Assembly (NCBI GenBank): GCA_018069465.1
Contig: JAGPUW010000029.1
Location: 168,291 to 232,290, forward strand
Source of the DNA: Gammaproteobacteria bacterium
GTDB taxonomy: Bacteria > Pseudomonadota > Gammaproteobacteria > Pseudomonadales > Porticoccaceae
Length of the DNA stretch: 64,000 nt
Direction of reading: 5' to 3'
A program made the translations under genes and the position numbers. A model generated the notes under the pieces. The model worked only from the letters and a program-made list of their open reading frames with translations, was not told where the DNA came from and did not search any database. Below are positions 1 through 7,889 of this stretch, piece by piece; within the stretch, counting starts at the first letter, position 1, and the number at the start of each line of letters is the position of its first letter.

Positions 1-466
1 CAATTTCAGCCGTTTGCAGCATGGGGATATAAATATCCTTCTGCATGGCGATCAGTGCTTCGTCCTGGTTGCGATAGCTGTTGGCGTGCTCGTTTTGCAC
101 CAGGCTGATGTGCTCAATACCGCCACCGACCACTGTGGTCATGCCGTCACAAATAATTTGCTTGGCAGCGGTGGCGATAGACATCAAACCGGAGGAGCAC
201 TGGCGCTCAATACTCATGCCACTGACCGTATCGGGCAAGCCCGCACGCAGAGCAGACAGACGGGCAATGTTGTAACCGGTGGTGCCCTGCTGCAGGGCAC
301 AGCCCATAATTACGTCGTCAATTTCGGCGGGATCAACACCGGCGCGAGCCACGGCTTCGCGAATGGGAATGGCGCCCAGTGTTGGGCCATTAGTGTCGTT
401 AAAAATCCCACGGTAGGCTTTGCCGATGGGGGTACGGGCGGATGAAACTATGACCGCTTCTCTCAT
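1..466 (-). CDS. Thiolase (acetyl-CoA acyltransferase), C-terminus cut by window edge
   Basis: Reading the minus strand from the ATG at 466 gives the first 155 residues of a thiolase. This enzyme cleaves 3-ketoacyl-CoA in the last step of beta-oxidation. The N-terminus contains the typical SSARTPIGKAYRG start, and the acylated catalytic cysteine is Cys90 in the motif SIERQCSSGL. The His and second Cys of the catalytic set lie beyond the window. It sits 87 bp downstream of the SDR gene and is probably the last visible gene of an acyl-CoA degradation operon. Confidence 0.93.
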   Translation of the reverse strand, partial: MREAVIVSSARTPIGKAYRGIFNDTNGPTLGAIPIREAVARAGVDPAEIDDVIMGCALQQGTTGYNIARLSALRAGLPDTVSGMSIERQCSSGLMSIATAAKQIICDGMTTVVGGGIEHISLVQNEHANSYRNQDEALIAMQKDIYIPMLQTAEI

Positions 467-553
467 GCTATATAACTCCTGTTGTTTTACTTTGTCTGGG
501 TTTCGTCCGGGCACGGCACAGACCAAGTAAGGCCTGTGCAGTTTAATTGTTGT

Positions 554-1459
554 TTATTGCGCTTTATTTTTCTTGAGGAATTTCTGGGTTTGCTGACCGG
601 CATTGGTTAACACGCGCTGGCCTGCTTCGTCTTCCACTTCGGCCCAGCGCGCACGAATGTTTTCGGGGGTACGCTCTTCAGGGGCAAGATAAATACCGTC
701 GGTTTCATAAATGCGCGTGGTGGCGTAACCACCGGCACCGGCGGCCAGAATAGTGCGCGTTGGCGCCTCGTCATCGCAGAGGGTGAGCAAGCCGGTGGTG
801 ACGGCTTCGGGGGGCATTAATTCTTCAGCACTCTCGTCAGAGAAAATATCAGCCGTCATCCGCGTGTAAGCGGAAGGCGCCAGTGCGTTGATATGGATAC
901 CGTACTTATGGCCCTCAAGCACCAGTGTATTCATCAAACCGATAACCGACATTTTCGCCGCGCCATAACTGGCCTGCCCGAAGTTGCCGTATAAACCACT
1001 GGCCGAGGTGGTCATCACGATGCGCCCATACTCTTGCTCACGCATCGTGTCCCAAACGGCTTTGGTGCAATTGACCGAACCCATTAAATGCACTTCTACC
1101 ACCGCGCGGAAGTTATCGAGATCGGCCTTGGCAAAACTTTTATCGCGCAGTATGCCGGCGTTGTTTATCAGAATATCGACCCGGCCCCACTCGGCTTTCG
1201 CCTGCGCAACCATGGCGTCTACTTCGTCATAGTTGGCGACGTTGGCGCCGTTGGCGATGGCTTCACCGCCTGCCGCTTTAATTTCAGCAACCACCTGTTC
1301 GGCCAATGTCGCCGAGCTACCACTGCCATCCACCGCACCACCGAGATCATTAACGACGACTTTACAGCCGCGTGCCGCCAGTGCCAGGGCATGAGATTTA
1401 CCCAGACCGTTACCAGCACCAGTAACAATTGCCACTCGATCATCAAAACGAATTGTCAT
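554..1459 (-). CDS. SDR-family 3-hydroxyacyl-CoA dehydrogenase
   Basis: A 301-residue short-chain dehydrogenase. The NAD(P)-binding glycine motif TGAGNGLG is at residues 13-20, NNAG at 99-102, and the catalytic Ser/Tyr/Lys region SASGLYGNFGQASYGAAK has Tyr165 and Lys169. That segment closely resembles the dehydrogenase unit of peroxisomal multifunctional enzyme type 2 (HSD17B4). Together with the neighbouring MaoC hydratase gene this predicts oxidation of a 3-hydroxyacyl-CoA. The gene lies 39 bp downstream of the MaoC gene in the same operon. Substrate chain type cannot be read from the sequence. Confidence 0.9.
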   Translation of the reverse strand: MTIRFDDRVAIVTGAGNGLGKSHALALAARGCKVVVNDLGGAVDGSGSSATLAEQVVAEIKAAGGEAIANGANVANYDEVDAMVAQAKAEWGRVDILINNAGILRDKSFAKADLDNFRAVVEVHLMGSVNCTKAVWDTMREQEYGRIVMTTSASGLYGNFGQASYGAAKMSVIGLMNTLVLEGHKYGIHINALAPSAYTRMTADIFSDESAEELMPPEAVTTGLLTLCDDEAPTRTILAAGAGGYATTRIYETDGIYLAPEERTPENIRARWAEVEDEAGQRVLTNAGQQTQKFLKKNKAQ

Positions 1460-1498
1460 TTTCCCACTCCAAAAATAATTATTTATAGATGCTTTTAA

Positions 1499-1963
1499 TT
1501 AACCTGCAAAAACCATGTTCAGCCATTCCGCTTTTAATGCGGGCTTGGTTTCACCTTCAATTTCAACGGTGATATCCAGCTTAAACAAATATTGTCCGGG
1601 CTTTTTCTCGGTCGCTTCAAGCAACACGGCATTGGCGCGAATCCGGCCACCCACTTTAACGGGGGTCAAAAACCGCACTTTGTCGAAACCGTAGTTCACG
1701 CCCATGGTGCGATTGGGGACATTGACACCGACACCCTTTTGTAAAAAGTGTGCCAGCATCGACAGGGTTAAAAAGCCGTGGGCGATGGTGCCACCGAAGG
1801 GGCTTGCCGCCGCCTTGACGGGATCGACGTGAATAAATTGATGATCGAGGGTGACATCGGCAAAGTCGTTGACCTGCTGTTGAGTGATTTCAAACCAGTC
1901 GGAGGTGCCGCAGTCATCGCCAATGTGGGACTGTAAATCGCTGGTATTAATTTTAATGGTCAT
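1499..1963 (-). CDS. MaoC-family enoyl-CoA hydratase
   Basis: A 154-residue single hot-dog-fold MaoC protein, predicted to hydrate a 2-enoyl-CoA. The hydratase signature is visible: Asp40 and His45 in the segment DFADVTLDHQFIHVDP, followed by FGGTIAHGFLTLS. Length is normal for single-domain MaoC proteins. It lies between the acyl-CoA dehydrogenase genes and the SDR gene, so dehydrogenation, hydration, oxidation and thiolysis are encoded in order along the operon. Confidence 0.9.
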   Translation of the reverse strand: MTIKINTSDLQSHIGDDCGTSDWFEITQQQVNDFADVTLDHQFIHVDPVKAAASPFGGTIAHGFLTLSMLAHFLQKGVGVNVPNRTMGVNYGFDKVRFLTPVKVGGRIRANAVLLEATEKKPGQYLFKLDITVEIEGETKPALKAEWLNMVFAG

Positions 1964-2009
1964 ATTTTATTCCCTTTACATAGTTAATAAATATTTATAG
2001 CCAATACAA

Positions 2010-3149
2010 TCAGTAATTCTGCAAGCTGGCAAAACGCTGCACATGATAGCGTCTATCGCCAAACTGTTGTTCGGCAACCCGCGCCCGCTTCATAAAAAAG
2101 CCGATGTCCAGCTCGTCCGTCATACCAATGCCGCCGTGCAATTGCACACCTTCATTCGTCACGAGGGTAACGACTTCACTGACTTTGGCCTTGCAGACAC
2201 TGGCCAGCAGGCTGAGCTTGGTAGAATTTTCATCCAGTGCCTGCAGGGCTTTAATGACCACAGACTTGGCGAGTTCAATTTCACTGAACATATGGGCAGC
2301 GCGATGCTGAAGGCCTTGATAGGAACCAATTAAAGCGCCGTATTGACTGCGCTCTTTCATGTATTGCACGGTGCGCTCGAAGACTTCCTGAGACATGCCC
2401 AGCAATTCTGCCGAGAGATGCACGTTGGCCACATCGGCAAGATAAGTGATCACGCTAGCAGCGCCACCTTTGTCACCCAGCAGAGCATCCGCGGTGAGTT
2501 CGACATTATTCAAACGCACCATGGCGCTGTTGCGGCTATCGGCCAAATGCACCCGTTCGACCTCAACGCCCGCCGCAGAACTATCGATAATAAACAGGCT
2601 GATGCCCTGCTCGTCACTGGCATCACCCGAGGTGCGCGCGCTAACAATAATCTTGTCGGCAATATGGCCATCGCCAACGAACTGCTTTTCACCATTGAGC
2701 ACATAAGCTTCGCCGCTGGCCGCCACTGTTGTTTTCACCAGCGTGGGGCGATATTTAGGGCCTTCGTCTAGCGCTACGGCGAACAGTAATGAACCATCGA
2801 CAATGGCCGGCAACAGGGCTTTTTTCTGCGCTGATGATGCCGCCGCATTAATGGCCGAAGCAGCCAGTACCGCCGTTGATAACAGCGGAGACGCCGTCAA
2901 GGTGCGGCCATTTTCTTCCATTATCTGCCCCATACCCACATGGCCAAATTCCAGGCCGCCGTGAGCTTCAGGCACTAAAATCCCGGTCCAGCCCAGTTCG
3001 ACCATTTGCTGCCAGGTGCCTTTGTCATAACCCGTCTCGCTGCGCTCATCGCGTAGCTGGCGCAGTTGTGCCACCGGCGCGTGCTCACTCAAAAAACCCT
3101 GAGCGGATTCCTTGAGCATGTTTTGTTCTTCATTGAGTATTAATGCCAT
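2010..3149 (-). CDS. Acyl-CoA dehydrogenase, partner-subunit type
   Basis: A 379-residue flavin acyl-CoA dehydrogenase with N-terminal helical, middle beta and C-terminal helical domains. The C-terminal segment LHGGIGMTDELDIGFFMKRA is the usual FAD-contact region. It lacks the GGTSEIQ motif found near the C-terminus of the neighbouring dehydrogenase. It lies only 5 bp downstream of that gene. Tandem acyl-CoA dehydrogenases of this kind form alpha2-beta2 heterotetramers in steroid and other bulky-acyl degraders; that assembly is my inference here. Confidence 0.9.
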   Translation of the reverse strand: MALILNEEQNMLKESAQGFLSEHAPVAQLRQLRDERSETGYDKGTWQQMVELGWTGILVPEAHGGLEFGHVGMGQIMEENGRTLTASPLLSTAVLAASAINAAASSAQKKALLPAIVDGSLLFAVALDEGPKYRPTLVKTTVAASGEAYVLNGEKQFVGDGHIADKIIVSARTSGDASDEQGISLFIIDSSAAGVEVERVHLADSRNSAMVRLNNVELTADALLGDKGGAASVITYLADVANVHLSAELLGMSQEVFERTVQYMKERSQYGALIGSYQGLQHRAAHMFSEIELAKSVVIKALQALDENSTKLSLLASVCKAKVSEVVTLVTNEGVQLHGGIGMTDELDIGFFMKRARVAEQQFGDRRYHVQRFASLQNY

Positions 3150-3154
3150 TGCCC

Positions 3155-4342
3155 CTACCCCTTTTGACCCAAGCCGAGAATGCGCTTGCTGATAATATTG
3201 AGCTGAATTTCCGAGGTGCCGCCCTCAATACTATTGCCCTTGGTACGCAACCACTGGCTAGCCAATAAGCCGTTATCAAAAATATCGCCCTCCCAGCCCA
3301 AGCCAGCTTGACCGTGAATATCGGTCAGCAATTCGTAGCGCTGTTTATTCAGTTCTGTGCCGGCGTATTTGAGCATCGACGACGTTGCACCAGTACCCGT
3401 ACCGGCCTTGGTTTCATCGTCAATACGCTCCTGTGTCAGCTCAAAGGCGAGGATATCGATTTCCCACTGGGCGATATCGGTGCGCAGAGCGCTGTCGCCC
3501 AGCTGACCATTTTCAAGGCCGGAGACATCGATCGCGTGCTGATGCAGGGTTTTTTCGTTGGCGGTGGTCTGACCCATATTGCCGATCATCGCCCGCTCGT
3601 GAGTGAGCAGGTAGGAGGCCAGCTCCCAGCCCTGATTAATCGTGCCGACCAACTGGTCTTTTTCGACGCGCACATTGTCGAGGAAGGTCTCGCAAAACGG
3701 CGAGTTGCCGGAGATCAGTTTAATCGGACTGGTGCGCACCCCCGGCGTGGTCATATCAAACAGCACCAGACTGATGCCCGCGTGTTTTACCGCATCCGGG
3801 TCGGTGCGCACTAAACAGAACATCCAGTCGGCGCGCTCGGCGTAGGAGGTCCAGACCTTCTGGCCATTAACCTCAAAGTAATCGCCCTTGTCGACACAGC
3901 GGGTTTGCAAACCGGCCAGGTCGGAACCATAACTGGGCTCACTGTAACCCTGACACCACCAAATTTTGCCCTTCACAATATTGGGAATATGCTGGCGCTT
4001 GAGCTCTTCCGAGCCGTACTGCAATAGCGCCGGGCCAATCATCGACAGGCCCATGCTGAACAAGGGGGGCCGTGCATCGATGCGATACATTTCCTCGCGG
4101 AGAATTTTGCTCTCTTCTTTACTCAGGCCACCACCGCCGTATTCCGCTGGCCAGTCGGGTGCCGTCCAGCCGCGCTCGGCCATGACATCCAACCAGGTTC
4201 TTTGATCTTCATTCGAGAAGCGCCACTTGGTGCCACCCCAGCATTTATCATCAAACTCCATCACTGGCTCGCGCTGTGACGCCGGGCAATTGGCTTCGAG
4301 CCAGGCCCGCGTTTGCTCCCTGAATTGTTCTAGATCTGACAT
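3155..4342 (-). CDS. Acyl-CoA dehydrogenase, likely catalytic subunit
   Basis: A 395-residue acyl-CoA dehydrogenase and the first gene of the operon. It carries the motif WCQGYSEPSYGSDLAGLQT in the middle domain and IEGGTSEIQLNIISKRILG near the C-terminus, which bind FAD and substrate. The ATG at 4342 is preceded by an AAGGGG ribosome site. It and the downstream dehydrogenase are dissimilar enough to be complementary subunits rather than a recent duplication. A long-chain, branched or ring-bearing acyl-CoA substrate is possible but not shown. Confidence 0.9.
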   Translation of the reverse strand: MSDLEQFREQTRAWLEANCPASQREPVMEFDDKCWGGTKWRFSNEDQRTWLDVMAERGWTAPDWPAEYGGGGLSKEESKILREEMYRIDARPPLFSMGLSMIGPALLQYGSEELKRQHIPNIVKGKIWWCQGYSEPSYGSDLAGLQTRCVDKGDYFEVNGQKVWTSYAERADWMFCLVRTDPDAVKHAGISLVLFDMTTPGVRTSPIKLISGNSPFCETFLDNVRVEKDQLVGTINQGWELASYLLTHERAMIGNMGQTTANEKTLHQHAIDVSGLENGQLGDSALRTDIAQWEIDILAFELTQERIDDETKAGTGTGATSSMLKYAGTELNKQRYELLTDIHGQAGLGWEGDIFDNGLLASQWLRTKGNSIEGGTSEIQLNIISKRILGLGQKG

Positions 4343-4677
4343 AACTAACCCCTTATTTTTTTTGCACTAAATCCTGAAAGCCCTTTCAATGCTGATGACA
4401 GCCGGTGCAGATCGACAAGTGCTCATTTATTATTGAATGCCTGTGACAAAGACCCCGATCAGCGAGCACCCACCTTGATTTGCGCAATCACAGGAGGCGC
4501 TTTTTTGAGGGAAGAGAGCTACCACCACCAGCCTTTAACAACCGGTTACTATAGAGTAACAAGCAAACTCGGTAAACCGCCGTCATTGACCGGCAGGTAT
4601 TGTCCGATTGAACGCGAACAAAGCTGTCGGCATCTTCTCATCCCGCCCCTAAAACACGGTAAAAAGGCTTGCCTCAA
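4343..4677. other. Intergenic region upstream of acyl-CoA operon
   Basis: This 335-bp stretch between the dehydrogenase operon and the end of cti holds no convincing coding sequence. It must contain the operon promoter and the 3' end of the cti transcript. The palindrome at 4375-4388 is the only regulatory-looking element. An inverted repeat GCCTC/GAGGC at 4671-4694 overlaps the cti stop codon and lacks a T-tract. Confidence 0.5.
4375..4388. promoter_or_regulatory. Palindrome upstream of acyl-CoA operon
   Basis: The 14-bp palindrome TGAAAGCCCTTTCA (6-bp arms, 2-bp centre) lies 33-46 bp upstream of the start codon of the first dehydrogenase gene. Position and symmetry fit a dimeric repressor of fatty-acid or acyl-CoA degradation, such as a TetR-family protein. 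It is a single short site, so chance is a real alternative. Confidence 0.3.
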
Positions 4678-7065
4678 TTATCGATTATCGAGGCGATTAA
4701 AATCGAGTACGCCGGATGACAGGGGATAGCGCTGGCGATAGGCTCGATGAAAAGCATCGCTCTTCACCCAGAAGTCGGCATCTGTTCGCCTCACGCCATA
4801 AGCATCGAGCAGCTGCCCATAGTCACTTTCCGTTTCGATGCCGCTAATCGCATCGACAAAGTTAGCGAGCTGCGCCTCCTCAAGCTGGTAAAAGGCATTG
4901 GGGTAGGCACCGATAAAACCGGGAACCACCGACAGCGTATCTTCATCCGGCAAACGATTTTTCTGCTCTTTAATCATCGAAGTCATACTGGAATAAGCCC
5001 GATTGGCCACGAGTGTCAGGTATTCATCGCCCTCATTACTCTCAATTTTTACAAAGGCTATCTCAGGCATAAACGTAACGGCTTTGCCTTTTAGTGTAAG
5101 AAGCCGCGCTAATTGCCCGCGAGTTGCGGCTGAACGAAGGCTCGACATTTGATGCTTTGTCGGCAGTACTTTGTTTAGGCGCTGCGCCAACATGCCAAAC
5201 AACTCCCGCTTTTCATCACCACTTTGATAGGCGATCGCCGGTACTGATTTTTTCTCGAAAGCGGGCAAGGTGAGATAACGTTTAATCTCATCGGCATCGA
5301 CACCCTGGTACCAAAACTCTCGCTCCCTGGCCCGCGCCACCGGGGGTAAAAGCTGCAAAAACTTTGCCTCGGCCTCCATGCGTAGAAAATCCATATAAAG
5401 ACGGGTGAATAACTGGTGCCCACCGTTGCCAAAAACATCGTAGCCCGCAACCAGCAGATAGTGGATGCGCTCCAGCAAACCGTAGTCCAGCACCCACGCC
5501 GTTTTCGGCACCTGCCCGATGAGGCCTTTCTCCACCGTCGCGCTATCCACGTGTCGGAAAATCGTCAAGGCGGCATTGTTATTGCGACCATCACCATCCC
5601 ATATAAGATTCAAACTAATATCATCGGCCGCCAGGTGATCAGCAAGGTATTGGCCCTGATCTTCCATAAATTTTTGTTGCTGGTTTTTATAGGTTTTCCA
5701 GTGTTTCAGTGGGCGAAAAATATCCCCGCTACTGGCGGGCAACTCCAGGCTCTCCTCTCGCTGGGCCATGAAATCTTCAAAAACTTCCAAACGCTCGGGA
5801 TCGGGCTGAACAAAAAATACCCAGAAATTATCCTGGATCACACTCAGCGCGATCTGCCCCCGACAAACAGTGCCCTTAATAAAAGCCATAATGGTGAACT
5901 GAGCTTCGTCGAGCAAAAACTGATAACGCGAATGCACAGGTATCTCGTCGAAGGTGACAAAGGGGTTTGACGCGTACTGCACCTCATAAGAGGGCAACTG
6001 ACTGACCTCAAAAGGGGCATCGACAAACAGCGTCTGCCAACGCTGCATACGCTGCTCATCGAGCCGATAAGGCATGTGGGTTTTTGTCACAATGGTGCTG
6101 AGGACGGGTTGAATTCGGTAATAAACGCGCTCGACACCGGGGTCATCGTAGGGGCGACGAGTGGCTATCAGCTGAACGGGTTCGCCAGGCGGGGTGGCAG
6201 AGCGCACCAGCGTAAAAAATTGGCGCCTCTCTAAACCGGGGAGTAAATTGGGGAGTAAACCGGGGAATAAATCGGGAAAATAGAGGTGGGCAAAATACAA
6301 ATGCTCGTAAAGATAGCGACTGCTCAGCTGTTGTTTTAAGGCATCACCATTGAGGAAAGCCTCCCAGTACTGAATGCGCTCGATGGTTGACGGCAATAAC
6401 GGCGGGCGGGCGGTGTACAGGGCACCCTGCTCGAGCCACTGTTTGATGACATCCTGCTCGGCTTGCGCCAGCCCGGGCAAAGCGTAAGGCATGCCCCACA
6501 AGGGGTGCTCTCGGGCAAATTGATTAAAGTTTTCATCCTTGACGCAGGACTGCTCACGCTTCAATGACAGGTCAAAACTGGCCCCCAGCTGCTTTACCTT
6601 CGGCAGGGGGTTTTGCTCTTTCAGCGCCAGCATGCGATACATAAGGCCCGCCTCCCGGTTGGCCTCCACGGTCTCAGCTCGCTCGTTCAACACCGAATAA
6701 AAGCCCTTCTCTCGCCACTCCCCCGTTGTATGGGCATCTTTAAATAGTCGAGTGGTTGGCTCCGCTTGAAGCCGTGTCGAATGATAAACCTTGGCCTTCG
6801 AAGCGCCCCGATCGATACCCTCAATTGAACTCATTTTTAACTGGCAAGGTGCGTCATAACAGCCGTGGCAAACCACACAACGCCGCTCAAGGATGGGCTT
6901 GACCTCGCGCCAATAATCGATTGCACCGGGTGGTAGAACATCGACTGTTCGCTGGCGAACCGCGACTTTACCGTAGAGGTCCTCGAATTGGATCGCGCCA
7001 ATGACACTGCAACCGCCAAGTAATAAAACCACGAGCAGCCAGTAATACTTATTTCTCTTGTCCAA
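4678..7065 (-). CDS. cti: Fatty acid cis/trans isomerase (Cti)
   Basis: A 795-residue haem-containing isomerase that converts cis to trans unsaturated fatty acids in membrane phospholipids, a rapid response to solvents and heat. The haem c motif is Cys63-Val-Val-Cys66-His67, followed by the family segment GCYDAPCQLKM. The N-terminus has a hydrophobic stretch ending in LLGGC with Cys19, which reads as a lipobox and suggests a lipoprotein. The start is a TTG at 7065 with a GAGGA ribosome site about 6 bp upstream. Length matches known Cti proteins. A short in-frame repeat lies around 6234-6276. The gene is monocistronic in this window. Confidence 0.93.
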   Translation of the reverse strand: MDKRNKYYWLLVVLLLGGCSVIGAIQFEDLYGKVAVRQRTVDVLPPGAIDYWREVKPILERRCVVCHGCYDAPCQLKMSSIEGIDRGASKAKVYHSTRLQAEPTTRLFKDAHTTGEWREKGFYSVLNERAETVEANREAGLMYRMLALKEQNPLPKVKQLGASFDLSLKREQSCVKDENFNQFAREHPLWGMPYALPGLAQAEQDVIKQWLEQGALYTARPPLLPSTIERIQYWEAFLNGDALKQQLSSRYLYEHLYFAHLYFPDLFPGLLPNLLPGLERRQFFTLVRSATPPGEPVQLIATRRPYDDPGVERVYYRIQPVLSTIVTKTHMPYRLDEQRMQRWQTLFVDAPFEVSQLPSYEVQYASNPFVTFDEIPVHSRYQFLLDEAQFTIMAFIKGTVCRGQIALSVIQDNFWVFFVQPDPERLEVFEDFMAQREESLELPASSGDIFRPLKHWKTYKNQQQKFMEDQGQYLADHLAADDISLNLIWDGDGRNNNAALTIFRHVDSATVEKGLIGQVPKTAWVLDYGLLERIHYLLVAGYDVFGNGGHQLFTRLYMDFLRMEAEAKFLQLLPPVARAREREFWYQGVDADEIKRYLTLPAFEKKSVPAIAYQSGDEKRELFGMLAQRLNKVLPTKHQMSSLRSAATRGQLARLLTLKGKAVTFMPEIAFVKIESNEGDEYLTLVANRAYSSMTSMIKEQKNRLPDEDTLSVVPGFIGAYPNAFYQLEEAQLANFVDAISGIETESDYGQLLDAYGVRRTDADFWVKSDAFHRAYRQRYPLSSGVLDFNRLDNR
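6234..6276. repeat. In-frame 12-bp tandem repeat inside cti
   Basis: Three near-identical 12-bp units (AACCGGGGAGTA, AATTGGGGAGTA, AACCGGGGAATA) and the start of a fourth lie at 6234, 6246, 6258 and 6270. Read on the minus strand they encode a four-residue periodic stretch PDLF-PGLL-PNLL-PGLE in Cti. The period is a multiple of three, so gain or loss of units would keep the frame. Confidence 0.75.
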
Positions 7066-7328
7066 GCACAGTCCTCAGAAAACCTGACCACAAAAAACCA
7101 GCTCAAGTATAAATGCTTGCCATACCCTCGCCCAAATTGCCCGGTCACCACTGCCGACGGGCAAGTGTCGAAAGCTTTCTATTGCGGCAATAGTGCTTAC
7201 GGCATCCATTTTGCTTATTAGTTACTTATTGAAGTATCGAATGTGTTTACTGCCATGTAACGACAATATTTTGGCATTAAGCGACCAAAAATAGCGATGC
7301 CTGCCACCACCCGGCAGAGGAAAGAATC

Positions 7329-7820
7329 ATGACGCAAGAAAACAATACACTCAACAAACAAGTCATTACTCACACGCTGAGGGGCCTCGGCTGCTATTCC
7401 CAGCGGGCGGAAAACCTACTGCTGGCGACCATTGTTTTACAGGGGCAGGGCAATGGCTCGGCCAATCACGCCGGCATCGGTCTGTACCAAATAGATGAGG
7501 CGAGCCACCGGCAAGTATGGGATCACTACCTGGCTTTTGACCCCGACCTGGCCAGCGCGGTGCGGGGCCTGGCGTCCCAGAAGGCTTTTTTGCAGGACCC
7601 CCATATTGAACTGGCGAGTAATCTGGCCTATGCCACGGCGATTGCCTGGATGATCTATCAAAGTCGTGGGCTTGAGCTGCCCTCATCCGACAATGGCGAA
7701 ACGCTCACCCAGTGCTGGGCCAAGTACTTTGTGCCAGCAGCGAAGCCCGTGGGCTGCAAGCCCAACACGACCCACTACGATATTGGGCCTGAAAAATGGC
7801 GGGCGCTGATTGTCGCCTAG
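7329..7820 (+). CDS. Hypothetical protein, lysozyme/transglycosylase-like flavour
   Basis: A 163-residue protein with an AGAGGAAAG ribosome site ahead of the ATG. No signal peptide or membrane segment is evident. The central region contains a conserved acid-free motif GIGLYQI followed by alternating helices (HRQVWDHYLAFDP, ELASNLAYATAIAWMIY) that recall small phage-associated and lytic transglycosylase-like proteins, where GLG-type motifs precede YQI. I cannot identify a catalytic glutamate with confidence, so no function is assigned. It stands alone between cti (divergent) and parC (convergent). Confidence 0.7.
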   Translation: MTQENNTLNKQVITHTLRGLGCYSQRAENLLLATIVLQGQGNGSANHAGIGLYQIDEASHRQVWDHYLAFDPDLASAVRGLASQKAFLQDPHIELASNLAYATAIAWMIYQSRGLELPSSDNGETLTQCWAKYFVPAAKPVGCKPNTTHYDIGPEKWRALIVA

Positions 7821-7853
7821 CCCTGCCCCACCTTGAACGCCTGCTGCTAATCC

Positions 7854-7881
7854 CTTAGACCTTAGACCTTAGACCTTAGAC
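7854..7881. repeat. Four perfect copies of CTTAGAC
   Basis: The heptamer CTTAGAC is repeated four times without interruption, directly between the stop codon of the 7329 gene and the stop codon of parC (7890). It is non-coding in both neighbours. The exact repetition suggests recent slippage and thus a variable-number site. Confidence 0.85.
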
Positions 7882-7889
7882 ACCGAGCA

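Noticed and set aside
14..445. 143-residue plus-strand frame at the left edge
   Set aside because: It is antisense to the thiolase gene, whose conserved motifs are unmistakable on the minus strand.
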